From the NCBI RefSeq assembly GCF_006715285.1, contig NZ_VFMX01000001.1, forward strand, positions 558,001-622,000: a stretch of DNA of 64,000 nucleotides. Reading direction: 5' to 3'. Shown here in pieces: positions 16,739 to 25,846 of this stretch (within the stretch, counting starts at the first letter, position 1; each line of letters begins with the position of its first letter). The translations under genes were made by a program, and so were the position numbers. Source of the DNA: Arthrobacter sp. SLBN-83 (GTDB lineage Bacteria > Actinomycetota > Actinomycetes > Actinomycetales > Micrococcaceae). Under the pieces are notes generated by a model. It was not told the origin of the DNA and ran no database searches. It worked only from the letters and a program-made list of their open reading frames with translations.

Positions 16739-17992
16739 TTAGGGTGCTGCGGCCAGGCCCGTGGCAAGATCTGCCGGCGAGCGCCGGCGCCGGCTCAGGA
16801 GCATGAAGGGTGCCGCCAGCAGCTGAACCGCGCCGCCCAATGCCAGCGATGCAGGGTAGCCGTAAACGTCGGCGGCCCGGCCGAGTACCGGCTGCACCAC
16901 CACTCCCCCGCTGGAGCCCATGAGCGAGGCGAAGCTGAGAACCGTTGCCCGCTGCTTCGAGGCGATCATGTCGTTGAGGTAGGCCTGGCGCACCGGGGTG
17001 CCTGCGGAAGCGACCACGGCCCACAGAGCCAGGAGCACAAGTGCAAGCCAAAAGACACTGGTGGCCAGCAACACCACAAGGACCACCGAACTGGTGATCG
17101 TGGAGACGATCAGCACGGTGGTGCGGCGGCGGACCAGTCGCCGGACCTGGGGCGCCAGCCATCCGCCCACCACATCCGCACCCGCCACGATGGCCGCTGC
17201 CAGGCCGGCGATGGCGTAGGCCTTGGGATCGCCGAAAAGCTGCAGCAGGTAGGGCTGGAGGGCATAAAAAACGTAGAACCCCACGCCTTCGGTGAACGGG
17301 GCGGCCAGCATCATGAACCGCACCGGCGGGTTCCTCAGGCCGCCGTCCACAGACGCCTTCAGGACTGCGCGGGTGGCCTGAAGGGGGTGCGCCGAGCGCT
17401 CCGGCGTGAAACCGACGTCGTGCATCAGCAGGAAAGCCACCACGAACATTGCCACCAGGACGGCGACGCGCAGCAGGAACGGCACACCCAGGTTGGTGGC
17501 CTGGGCAATGACCCCGCCAGCTACTGATCCTGCCAGCATCGCGATGCCGGAAACGATCTGGCCCCGGCCCAGGACCGTTTCCAGGCCGCCCTCGTAGCCG
17601 GAAAAGTGCAGCGCGTCCACCAGCCAGGCTTCCACCGCCCCGGAAAAGAACGTGAACCCAAGGCCCAGGAGGGCGGACACCGCGGCCCACCACCAGAACG
17701 GCGCGGACAACTGCCACAACAGGTAATAGAGGTAGGTGGACCCGGCCAGCGTCACGGTGCCCAGCAGGAAGGACGTCCGGCGGCCCCAGCTGTCCGCCAC
17801 CACGCCCGTGGGCACCTCGAACAGGACCATCCCGGCCGTGAAGAACGCGTTCGCGGCGAAGGCCTCCAGGTTGCTCAGCCCGGCGTCGAGCAGGAACAGC
17901 GTGTTGATCCCCCAAATGAAGGACGCCGCAAGGGTGTTCCCCAACGTCAGCGTCAGGTAGACGGTCTGGATTTTACGAGCTGCAGCATTCAC
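16739..17992 (-). CDS. MFS transporter, 12-TM
   Basis: The 417-residue protein is a major-facilitator permease of unknown substrate. It has the loop 2-3 motif EVPTGVVADSWGRRTSFLLG (motif A-like) and a second-half repeat GGWLAPQVRRLVRRRTTVLI. The sequence FFTAGMVLFEVPTG is typical of small actinobacterial MFS exporters next to unrelated genes. It lies 39 bp downstream of the EF-G-like gene on the same strand and may be read through from it. Nothing in the neighbourhood identifies the cargo. Confidence 0.88.
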   Translation of the reverse strand: MNAAARKIQTVYLTLTLGNTLAASFIWGINTLFLLDAGLSNLEAFAANAFFTAGMVLFEVPTGVVADSWGRRTSFLLGTVTLAGSTYLYYLLWQLSAPFWWWAAVSALLGLGFTFFSGAVEAWLVDALHFSGYEGGLETVLGRGQIVSGIAMLAGSVAGGVIAQATNLGVPFLLRVAVLVAMFVVAFLLMHDVGFTPERSAHPLQATRAVLKASVDGGLRNPPVRFMMLAAPFTEGVGFYVFYALQPYLLQLFGDPKAYAIAGLAAAIVAGADVVGGWLAPQVRRLVRRRTTVLIVSTITSSVVLVVLLATSVFWLALVLLALWAVVASAGTPVRQAYLNDMIASKQRATVLSFASLMGSSGGVVVQPVLGRAADVYGYPASLALGGAVQLLAAPFMLLSRRRRSPADLATGLAAAP

Positions 17993-18031
17993 CTGACGGC
18001 GCTCCGCGGGATTCTTCCTGCCCGGACCGGA

Positions 18032-20203
18032 TCAGGACGGGCTGAAATTCGGGGGCACGGGATCGTGCCGCAGGTACTGCCGGCGGAACCGTCCGGTACC
18101 GGCGGTCAGGGCCCGCAGTTCCACGGCATAACGCAGGAGTTCCTGGTCCGGGACCTCCGCGCTGATCTCCGTGAGCCCCTCCCCGGAAGAGGTGGTGCCG
18201 GTGAGGCGCCCCCGCCGTCCTGACAGGTCGCTCATCACGGAGCCCACGTGTTCGTCGGCAACCATGATGGACACGGAGGACACCGGCTCCAGCAGCTGGA
18301 CCTTCCCCGCTGCAGCTGCCTCCCGGAGCGCCAGGGCCCCCGCCGCCTGGAACGCCGCATCGGAGGAATCGACGCTGTGGGCCTTGCCGCCCGTGAGGGT
18401 CACGCGCACGTCCACCACGGGGAAGCCCGCAGCGACCCCCTTCTCCATTTGCGCCCGCACCCCCTTCTCGATGGACGGGATGAATGTGCCCGGGATGACT
18501 CCGCCCACTGTCTTGTCCACGAACTCGAACCCGCCACCGCGCTCCAGCGGTTCCACCTCGATGTCGCACACGGCGTACTGGCCGTGCCCGCCGGATTGCT
18601 TGACATGGCGGCCATGCCCCGAGGCCGCGGCCGCGAAGGTTTCCCGCAACGGAGTCACCACGTCCACGGTATGCAGCTTCACACCCTGTTCGCGCAGCCG
18701 GTCCAGGACTACCTCGGCGTGCGCTTCGCCCATGCACCACAACACCAACTGGTGCGTTTCCGTGTTCCGGTCCACACGGAGTGTTGGGTCTCCCGCCGCG
18801 ATCCTGCCCAGGCTGCGGGCCAAGGCGTCCTCGTCGCTGCGGGAGTCGGCCTCCACGGCAACCGGCAGCAGAGGCTCCGGCATCTCCCACGTGGCCAGCA
18901 GCAGCGGGTTTTCCCGGCTGGAAATGGTGTCCCCGGTTTCGGCGCTGCCGAGTTTCGCCAACGCGCACATGTCCCCGGCCACGCAGTAGGGAACCGGCCG
19001 CAGGGTGGCTCCCAGCGGCGAGTAGATGTGGGTGACGCGTTCATCGGTGTCGTGGTCCTGGTGGCCGCGGTCAGCCAAACCATGGCCCCCTACATGGACG
19101 GGTGAGTCCTCCCGCAGCGACCCCGAGAAGACCCGCACCAGGCAGATGCGGCCCAGGAAGGGATCGTTGGAGGTGCGCACCACTTCGGCAGCGAGCGGAC
19201 CCGAGGGGTCGCAGGACAGGCTTCCGGCCGGATTGCCGGACAGATCGGCGGCGTCCGGCAGCCTGCGTTCCACCGGAGGCGGGAAGGCCCGGACCAGCAG
19301 GTCCAGCAGTTCCGCCGTGCCAAGCCCGGTAACGGCAGAGGTGGGGAGCACGGGAAAGAACGAGCCGCGCGCCACGGCGGTTTCCAGGTCGGCGGCCAGC
19401 ACCGCCGTGTCCATGTCCTCGCCTTCCAGGTAGCGGTCCATCAGGGTCTCATCTTCGCTTTCGGCGATGATGCCCTCGATGAGCGCACCCCTGGCAGTGC
19501 CGGCATCCGTACGTTCGCCGGCCGTCGCCGCACGGACTTCAGGTGCTGAATCTTCGGAGGAGTAATCCGCCACCTCCTGCGACAGCAGGCCCAGCAGCCC
19601 GGTGATCCCGCCTTCTGTCCGCACCGGGACATAAAGCGGGAGCACGCCGTCGCCGAACGCCCTCTGGCAGGCGGCCAGGGCGCCGTCGTAATTTGCGCGC
19701 GGGTGGTCCACCCGGGTGACGACGACGGCGCGTGGGAGCCCCATGTGCCCGCACTCGCCCCAGAGCGCGGTGGTGGTTGCATCGATTCCGTCTACGGCGG
19801 AGACCACAAAGAGGGCGCCATCCGACGCCCTGAGGCCTGCCCGCAGCTCACCGATGAAGTCCGGGTAGCCCGGAGTGTCCAGGAGGTTCACCTTGACGTC
19901 ATCCACCATCAGCGGCACCAGGGACAGCGTGACCGACCGCTGCTGGTGCACGGCGGCGGGATCGGAGTCGCTGACAGTCGACCCGTCCGCTATGGAGCCT
20001 TTGCGGGTGATCATGCCGTTGGCCGCCAGCAGGGCCTCGATCAACATGGTTTTCCCGGCGCCGGAGTGCCCAACCAGGGCAACGTTCCGGATGCGGTCCG
20101 GGTCCTGCGCCGCGATGCCGCCGGCTTGGTCGGCCCGCCGTGATTCAGGCCCGTTCCTGCCGCCTGCCGCCCGCGCTGACTCCTTGGTGCTCTTCACCGA
20201 CAT
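18032..20203 (-). CDS. EF-G-like translational GTPase (EF-G2 type)
   Basis: This 723-residue protein has the five-domain architecture of elongation factor G but belongs to the EF-G2-type paralogue group of Actinobacteria. G1 is GHSGAGKT (residues 45-52), and G3 is LLDTPGYPDFIGEL. Switch I reads RSVTLS where EF-G has RGITI, and G4 is TRVD in place of NKxD, so nucleotide use may differ. The region VVDVRVTLTGGKAHSVDSSDAAFQ matches domain IV. CAGGAGG lies 5 nt before the ATG. The canonical fusA would be expected elsewhere, with the ribosomal protein genes. The cellular role of this paralogue is not known to me. Confidence 0.9.
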   Translation of the reverse strand: MSVKSTKESARAAGGRNGPESRRADQAGGIAAQDPDRIRNVALVGHSGAGKTMLIEALLAANGMITRKGSIADGSTVSDSDPAAVHQQRSVTLSLVPLMVDDVKVNLLDTPGYPDFIGELRAGLRASDGALFVVSAVDGIDATTTALWGECGHMGLPRAVVVTRVDHPRANYDGALAACQRAFGDGVLPLYVPVRTEGGITGLLGLLSQEVADYSSEDSAPEVRAATAGERTDAGTARGALIEGIIAESEDETLMDRYLEGEDMDTAVLAADLETAVARGSFFPVLPTSAVTGLGTAELLDLLVRAFPPPVERRLPDAADLSGNPAGSLSCDPSGPLAAEVVRTSNDPFLGRICLVRVFSGSLREDSPVHVGGHGLADRGHQDHDTDERVTHIYSPLGATLRPVPYCVAGDMCALAKLGSAETGDTISSRENPLLLATWEMPEPLLPVAVEADSRSDEDALARSLGRIAAGDPTLRVDRNTETHQLVLWCMGEAHAEVVLDRLREQGVKLHTVDVVTPLRETFAAAASGHGRHVKQSGGHGQYAVCDIEVEPLERGGGFEFVDKTVGGVIPGTFIPSIEKGVRAQMEKGVAAGFPVVDVRVTLTGGKAHSVDSSDAAFQAAGALALREAAAAGKVQLLEPVSSVSIMVADEHVGSVMSDLSGRRGRLTGTTSSGEGLTEISAEVPDQELLRYAVELRALTAGTGRFRRQYLRHDPVPPNFSPS

Positions 20204-20287
20204 TGGAACCTCCTGGCATCATTGCCGACCGGACCGGACGTGTCCTTTGATTCGACACCTTGGACGGCGGGACGGCAAGAGCGAAGG

Positions 20288-20713
20288 CTATTTGCTGCGG
20301 GCTTTGCGGGTGGCTGCGTTATTGGCCTTCTGGAGTGCCTCCACCAGCTGGTCCTTGTCCATCTTCGAGCGGCCCTTGACGTCCAGTTCCTTGGCCAGCT
20401 TGTAGAGATGGTCCTTCGAGGCGTTCGCATCCACGCCGCCGGCGGTGGGCTCCGACGAGCGGATGCCCTGTTCCGCGCGCTTATCAGATGGGCCGCGTTT
20501 TTCCTTGGGCTCCCAGTGGTCGCCCACCTTTTCGTAGCTGTGCTTCAGCGAGGCGTAGGCTGCACGGGCAGCGCGTTGTTCGTCCTGGTCATAGGACTCA
20601 AGGGCGGAATCGTAGGTCTTGGCGAATGTGTCCTGGGCTTTTTGGTCAGAACGCTGCAGGGTCGAGGGGAGCTCTTCCTTGCGGGCATGGTCGTTCTTGC
20701 CGGTCTTGGGCAT
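20288..20713 (-). CDS. ChaB family protein with C-terminal SAP/Rho-N-like motif
   Basis: The 141-residue hydrophilic protein begins with a ChaB domain (ELPSTLQRSDQKAQDTFAKTYDSAL, here ELPSTLQRSDQKAQ and DTFAKTYDSAL). It ends with a short helix-extension-helix, LYKLAKELDVKGRSKMDKDQ, which resembles SAP or Rho N-terminal motifs that bind nucleic acid. The ATG at 20713 is chosen because AGGAGG lies 9 nt upstream; an earlier ATG at 20722 directly abuts the same sequence. ChaB was first described next to a cation transporter in enterobacteria, but its function is unclear. The gene is separate from EF-G2, 84 bp away. Confidence 0.85.
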   Translation of the reverse strand: MPKTGKNDHARKEELPSTLQRSDQKAQDTFAKTYDSALESYDQDEQRAARAAYASLKHSYEKVGDHWEPKEKRGPSDKRAEQGIRSSEPTAGGVDANASKDHLYKLAKELDVKGRSKMDKDQLVEALQKANNAATRKARSK

Positions 20714-20781
20714 GGCACCCATCCTCCTTTAGTCAGCACGCTGATCATTTGGATGGATCCAGCTTAGACCCGGAGGTTGCA

Positions 20782-20858
20782 TGGAGCCCCCTGTCGGATT
20801 CGAACCGACGACCCCCGCTTTACAAGAGCGGTGCTCTGGCCAACTGAGCTAAGGAGGC
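20782..20858 (-). tRNA. tRNA-Thr(TGT)
   Basis: The minus strand folds into a full cloverleaf: acceptor GCCTCCT/AGGGGGC, D-arm GCTC/GAGC, anticodon stem CCGCT/AGCGG with loop CTTGTAA (anticodon TGT, reading ACA), variable loop GGGTC, T-arm GTCGG-TTCGAAT-CCGAC. The 3' CCA is encoded. Total 77 nt. Confidence 0.96.
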
Positions 20859-20949
20859 GCGCCCCTGGGGGCATGCGCCCGAAGGCGCTAGATAAGGTTA
20901 GCCCAACTCCCGCCGGGCGTAAAAACGCCCCTGCACGGGCTGTACATGA

Positions 20950-20992
20950 GGCAGGGGCCCGCCCCGGAAACGTTCCGGAACGGGCCCCTGCC
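20950..20992. terminator. Terminator-like hairpin after the dsbA-like gene
   Basis: GGCAGGGGCCCG pairs with CGGGCCCCTGCC (12 bp perfect) around a loop that itself contains a short GGAA/TTCC stem. It begins 15 bp after the stop codon at 21007 on the minus strand. There is no T-tract. Confidence 0.6.
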
Positions 20993-21006
20993 AGCGCTGT
21001 TAATTC

Positions 21007-21894
21007 CTAGCCCTTGGCGGCGATGGCTGCCTGCAGGAAGTCGGGGAACGGCGTCTGGGCGCTGTCTCCCTTGCCCCACTGCTTGCCGTCCACGAAGACG
21101 GTGGGCGTACCGGTGACACCGATGGCGGAGGCCTCCTTCGTCGTGAACTTCACGAACGGGCGGTAGGTCTTGTCATCCACGCAGGAGTTGATGTCCACAC
21201 CCATGTCGGACGCCATCTTCTTCAGGTCGTTGTCGGACAAGCCTGCACTGCCTTCGGCGGGCTGCTGGGCGTACAGGGCGTTGAAGTAGTCGGCGTACTT
21301 CTCCGGGGCCGTGTTGGCCACACACGCTGCCGCGTTGGCAGCACGGGACGAGTAATTGGTGGTGGACCGGCTGTCCAGGAACCCGAGGGGGCGGTACTCA
21401 ACGGTGATCTTGCCGTCGTTGCGCAGCGATGTGAGCTGGTCGTTGTACTGCGTTTCGAAGTTCTTGCAGACGGGGCAAATGAAGTCGACGTAGAGGACCA
21501 CCTTGACCGGCTTGCCGGCCTCCGCCTCGGCACCGGGAGCCACCACTTCGGCGGGCGGAGTCTTCGGGGCATCGCCCAGGGACGCGGCGTCAACGGTGGC
21601 CGGCTCGGTCTTGGCAACCTGGTTGTTGGCCAGCAGCGTAACGCCGCCGTGGGCGTTGGCATTGGCAGGAGTGGGTCCCTTGTCCGCGATCGGGGCGTTG
21701 CGCTGGATGTTGCCCGCAACCACCAGGCCCACCACCACCAGGATGACCACCACTGCCGCCACGATGCCCCAGCCGATCAGCAGCTTGTTGCGCTTGTCCT
21801 TCTTTGCCTGCGCTTCCCGGATCAGGCGCGCTTTTTCGCGCGCCTCCGCCGTGCGCTCAGCCTTGGACTTACGTACTTCGTTTGCGGGGCTCAT
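21007..21894 (-). CDS. Membrane-anchored DsbA-family thiol oxidoreductase
   Basis: The 295-residue protein has a charged cytoplasmic N-terminus rich in Lys/Arg/Glu, one transmembrane helix (about residues 39-61) and an extracytoplasmic thioredoxin-fold domain. The redox motif is C140-P-V-C143 in YVDFICPVCKNFE and the cis-proline loop is TGTPTVFVDG. A second cysteine pair (AACVANT and NSCVDD) fits the structural disulfide seen in actinobacterial DsbA-like proteins. It is likely to form or isomerise disulfides in exported proteins. AAGGA lies 5 nt before the ATG at 21894; the upstream extension lacks support. Confidence 0.9.
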   Translation of the reverse strand: MSPANEVRKSKAERTAEAREKARLIREAQAKKDKRNKLLIGWGIVAAVVVILVVVGLVVAGNIQRNAPIADKGPTPANANAHGGVTLLANNQVAKTEPATVDAASLGDAPKTPPAEVVAPGAEAEAGKPVKVVLYVDFICPVCKNFETQYNDQLTSLRNDGKITVEYRPLGFLDSRSTTNYSSRAANAAACVANTAPEKYADYFNALYAQQPAEGSAGLSDNDLKKMASDMGVDINSCVDDKTYRPFVKFTTKEASAIGVTGTPTVFVDGKQWGKGDSAQTPFPDFLQAAIAAKG

Positions 21895-21992
21895 GAGTTC
21901 CTTGGGTCGGTCGACGTAGGGGACCACTTCGTGGCACCCCAACATTTTAGGGGAGAAAGCTGACAGCTTGCGGGTTCAACTATTCCTTCGGC

Positions 21993-22021
21993 TTGACCAA
22001 CGGACGAATAGCCCCGATGAT
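21993..22021 (+). promoter_or_regulatory. Candidate otsA promoter
   Basis: TTGACC and GATGAT are separated by 17 bp. This leaves a leader of about 45 nt before the otsA ATG. The -10 is poor, so confidence is low. Confidence 0.35.
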
Positions 22022-22071
22022 TCCGTCCGGCTAGGGTGGCTTAGAGGCACAAGCAACCCCAGGGGGCCGCA

Positions 22072-23574
22072 ATGCAAACACCAGTCCAGGAAAAACCCGC
22101 CGGCACAGCTACGGCCGGCGAATCCGGTTCCAGCCACGCCGGCCATACAAAGTACGACTTCATGGTGGTCTCCAACAGGCTGCCTGTGGACCGAGTGGCG
22201 CCGGGCGACGACAGCGACGACGGCTCCGGCTGGCGCCGGTCCCCCGGCGGCCTGGTGACCGCGCTCGCCCCGATGATGACCAAGACCGACGGAGCATGGG
22301 TCGGCTGGCACGGGGCACCGGACGAGACGGTGAAGCCGTTCAGCCACGGCGGCATGGACCTTGTCCCGGTACAGCTCAGCACCGACGACGTGGAGCTGTA
22401 CTACGAGGGCTTCTCCAACGCCACACTATGGCCGCTGTACCACGACGTCATTGCCCCTCCGGAGTTCCACCGCACCTGGTGGGACGCCTACCGCAAGGTC
22501 AACCGCAGGTTCGCCGACGCCGTCGTCCGCCATGCCGACCAAGGTGCCACCGTCTGGGTCCAGGACTACCAGCTGCAACTGGTTCCGCGGATGCTCCGCG
22601 AAGCCCGGCCCGACCTGCGCATCGGGTTCTTCAACCACATCCCGTTTCCGCCGCCGGAAATCTTTGCCCAGCTCCCGTGGCGCCAGGCCATCATTGACGG
22701 CCTGCTCGGCGCCGACCTGGTGGGCTTCCAGCGCGTCAGCGATGCGGGTAACTTCATGCGCTCCGCCCGCCGCTTCCTGGGCGCCAGCGTCAAGCAGCAA
22801 CAGGTGCACGTCAAGGACCACAACGGCCAGCTGACGCATATTGCCCGTGCGCAGGCCTTCCCCATCTCCATCGACGTCAAGCAGATCAGCGAACTGGCTG
22901 CCAGGCCCGACATCATCGAACGCGCCCGGCAGATCCGGCAGGATATGGGCAACCCCAAGACCATCCTGCTCGGCGTGGACCGGCTGGATTACACCAAGGG
23001 CATCCGCCACCGGCTGAAGGCCTTCGAAGAACTCCTGGCGGACGGCCGCCTCACCGTTGGCGATGCAACCCTGATCCAGGTGGCCTCCCCCAGCCGCGAG
23101 CGTGTGGAACAGTACCGCCTCCTCCGCGAGGAGGTTGAGGGCACGGTGGGCCACATCAACGGCACCTATGACACCCTCGAAAACACAGCCGTCCGCTACC
23201 TGCACCACAGCTACCCCGTCGAAGAGATGGTGGCGCTGTACCTGGCGGCCGACGTCATGCTGGTCACCGCCCTGCGGGACGGGATGAATCTCGTCGCCAA
23301 GGAATACGTCACCGCCCGCAACAACAACGACGGCGCCCTGGTGCTGAGCGAATTCGCCGGCGCAGCGGACCAGCTCAAGCAGGCCCTGCTGATCAACCCG
23401 CACGATATCGCGGGGCTCAAGAACACCATCATGACCGCCATCGAGCTCAGCCCCCGCGAAGCCTCCCGGCGCATGCGGTCCATGCGCCGCCAGATCCTGG
23501 ACCACGACGTTGACCACTGGTCCGCCGACTTCCTGCGCGCGCTGAACGAAAAGGTGGTCCGCGATGACTCCTGA
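22072..23574 (+). CDS. otsA: Trehalose-6-phosphate synthase
   Basis: This GT20 glycosyltransferase makes trehalose 6-phosphate from UDP- or ADP-glucose and glucose 6-phosphate. The 500-residue protein has the N-terminal MVVSNRLPVDR and RRSPGGLVTAL glucose-6-phosphate site, VWVQDYQLQLVPRMLR, FFNHIPFPPPEIFAQLPWR, LLGVDRLDYTKGI and the C-terminal nucleotide-sugar site TALRDGMNLVAKEYV. The first 25 residues are a poorly conserved tail. otsB overlaps its 3' end, so the two steps are coupled. Trehalose made here is the natural feed for TreS encoded at 41885-43678. Confidence 0.97.
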   Translation: MQTPVQEKPAGTATAGESGSSHAGHTKYDFMVVSNRLPVDRVAPGDDSDDGSGWRRSPGGLVTALAPMMTKTDGAWVGWHGAPDETVKPFSHGGMDLVPVQLSTDDVELYYEGFSNATLWPLYHDVIAPPEFHRTWWDAYRKVNRRFADAVVRHADQGATVWVQDYQLQLVPRMLREARPDLRIGFFNHIPFPPPEIFAQLPWRQAIIDGLLGADLVGFQRVSDAGNFMRSARRFLGASVKQQQVHVKDHNGQLTHIARAQAFPISIDVKQISELAARPDIIERARQIRQDMGNPKTILLGVDRLDYTKGIRHRLKAFEELLADGRLTVGDATLIQVASPSRERVEQYRLLREEVEGTVGHINGTYDTLENTAVRYLHHSYPVEEMVALYLAADVMLVTALRDGMNLVAKEYVTARNNNDGALVLSEFAGAADQLKQALLINPHDIAGLKNTIMTAIELSPREASRRMRSMRRQILDHDVDHWSADFLRALNEKVVRDDS

Positions 23575-24400
23575 CGGCCGCGGCACCAGGGCTTCGCTGG
23601 CGCTCTCGCCTGAGCTACGGGAAGCCCTGCGCCGGATCGCACGGACAGAGCACTTGCTGGTGGCCATGGATTTTGACGGCACCATGGCGCCGATCGTGGA
23701 CCGTGCCCAGGATGCGCGGCCGCTTCCGCGTTCAGCCGCGGCCTTCGCGGGCCTCGCCGTGCTTCCACGCACGACGACGGCACTCATCTCCGGCCGCGCC
23801 CTCGCCAGCCTGCGGGAGGTTGCCTCCCCTCCGGTGGACACGCTGCTGATCGGCAGCCATGGGGCCGAGGCCTGGCTGGGCCCCGGCTCCACCGAACTGG
23901 TGTTGGAGGATGACCAAAAAGCGCTCCTGGAAGACGTGCGGGCAGAATTGGCTGACATCGTTTCGCAGGCTCCCGGCACCTCCCTGGAGTACAAGCCTGC
24001 CGGCGTCGTCCTGCACACCCGCCAGGCACGGGACGACGTGGCGGAGGACGCAGTGTCAGCCGCCAAGTCGGTTCTGCAGGAGCGCAAGGGCGTCTTCCTG
24101 AAAGAAGGCAAGCGCGTCCTGGAGACCTCGGTGGTGCACGCCTCCAAAGGCGAAGGTGTTGCCTTCCTGCGGCAGGCAACGGGGGCCACTGCCGCGCTGT
24201 TTGCGGGCGATGACGTCACGGACGAGGACGCCTTTGGCAGGCTCGAACCGGGCGATGTTGGGGTCAAGGTCGGCCTCGATTTCACCCAGGCCCAGTACCG
24301 GGTGGAGGCACCCGTCCACGTCGCGGAACTGCTGGAGGCACTGCTGCAGGAGCGAAGCCTTGCCGTGGCGGAAGAAGACCCGCAGGCGGCCTCCGGCTAG
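23564..24400 (+). CDS. otsB: Trehalose-6-phosphate phosphatase
   Basis: The 278-residue HAD-superfamily phosphatase removes phosphate from trehalose 6-phosphate. Motif I is VAMDFDGTMAPI (nucleophile D and general acid D of DxDGT), motif II is TTALISGRAL, and motifs III/IV appear as LKEGKRVLE and FAGDDVTDEDAF. It starts 11 bp inside the end of otsA, in another frame, and so is translationally coupled. The C-terminus EEDPQAASG is variable. The short N-terminal tail before motif I is typical of bacterial OtsB. Confidence 0.96.
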   Translation: MTPDGRGTRASLALSPELREALRRIARTEHLLVAMDFDGTMAPIVDRAQDARPLPRSAAAFAGLAVLPRTTTALISGRALASLREVASPPVDTLLIGSHGAEAWLGPGSTELVLEDDQKALLEDVRAELADIVSQAPGTSLEYKPAGVVLHTRQARDDVAEDAVSAAKSVLQERKGVFLKEGKRVLETSVVHASKGEGVAFLRQATGATAALFAGDDVTDEDAFGRLEPGDVGVKVGLDFTQAQYRVEAPVHVAELLEALLQERSLAVAEEDPQAASG

Positions 24401-24434
24401 ACACAGCCGGTCGAAGATGTGACGTTCGTAACAT

Positions 24435-24465
24435 TTGCACTAAAAAGAGCAACCTCTGGCATACT
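24435..24465 (+). promoter_or_regulatory. Candidate msiK promoter with extended -10
   Basis: TTGCAC (24435-24440) and CATACT (24460-24465) are spaced 19 bp. The -10 is preceded by TGG, giving an extended -10 (TGGCATACT) that could make up for the long spacer. The transcript would carry the hairpin at 24507-24533 in its leader. Confidence 0.45.
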
Positions 24466-24506
24466 CTTTGTGTGATGTGGCGCACAACCAGCGTGCGGCG
24501 TCATTC

Positions 24507-24533
24507 AATGCTCCGCGGAAGCCGCGGAGCATT
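24507..24533 (+). terminator. 12-bp perfect hairpin upstream of msiK
   Basis: AATGCTCCGCGG, loop AAG, CCGCGGAGCATT, then TTGC. It may terminate otsAB. If the candidate promoter at 24435-24465 is used, it is a leader attenuator or stabiliser of the msiK mRNA instead. Confidence 0.6.
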
Positions 24534-24615
24534 TTGCAGGAACAAAACTGAATAAAAATGAACCATTCACAACGGATCGTCCGGCACGTACCTGCCGGTG
24601 AAGGGATTGATAACT

Positions 24616-25698
<1,083 letters not shown>

Positions 25699-25749
25699 CG
25701 CCATTGCTGGTTGGGCCGGCCGAAACGCCGGACGCAACCACCCGCATTA

Positions 25750-25786
25750 CCGACGGCGGCCCTCCTTACTGGCGGGCCGCCGTCGG
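25750..25786 (+). terminator. Terminator after msiK
   Basis: CCGACGGCGGCCC pairs perfectly with GGGCCGCCGTCGG (13 bp, 11-nt loop), followed by CCTTTAA. It lies 51 bp after the msiK stop codon. Confidence 0.75.
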
Positions 25787-25846
25787 CCTTTAACCTTGCC
25801 TGCACGGGATTTAGCCGCCCTGCCCCGAGTACGGAAGAATTGAGCC

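Noticed and set aside
15672..17915. 747-codon minus-strand frame
   Set aside because: It overlaps gguB in antisense and the MFS gene in a wrong frame; no domain is recognisable.
24598..24615. Upstream GTG as the start of the MsiK-type ATPase
   Set aside because: No ribosome binding site precedes it, and AAGGGA lies 9 nt before the next in-frame GTG at 24616, which gives the normal family N-terminus.
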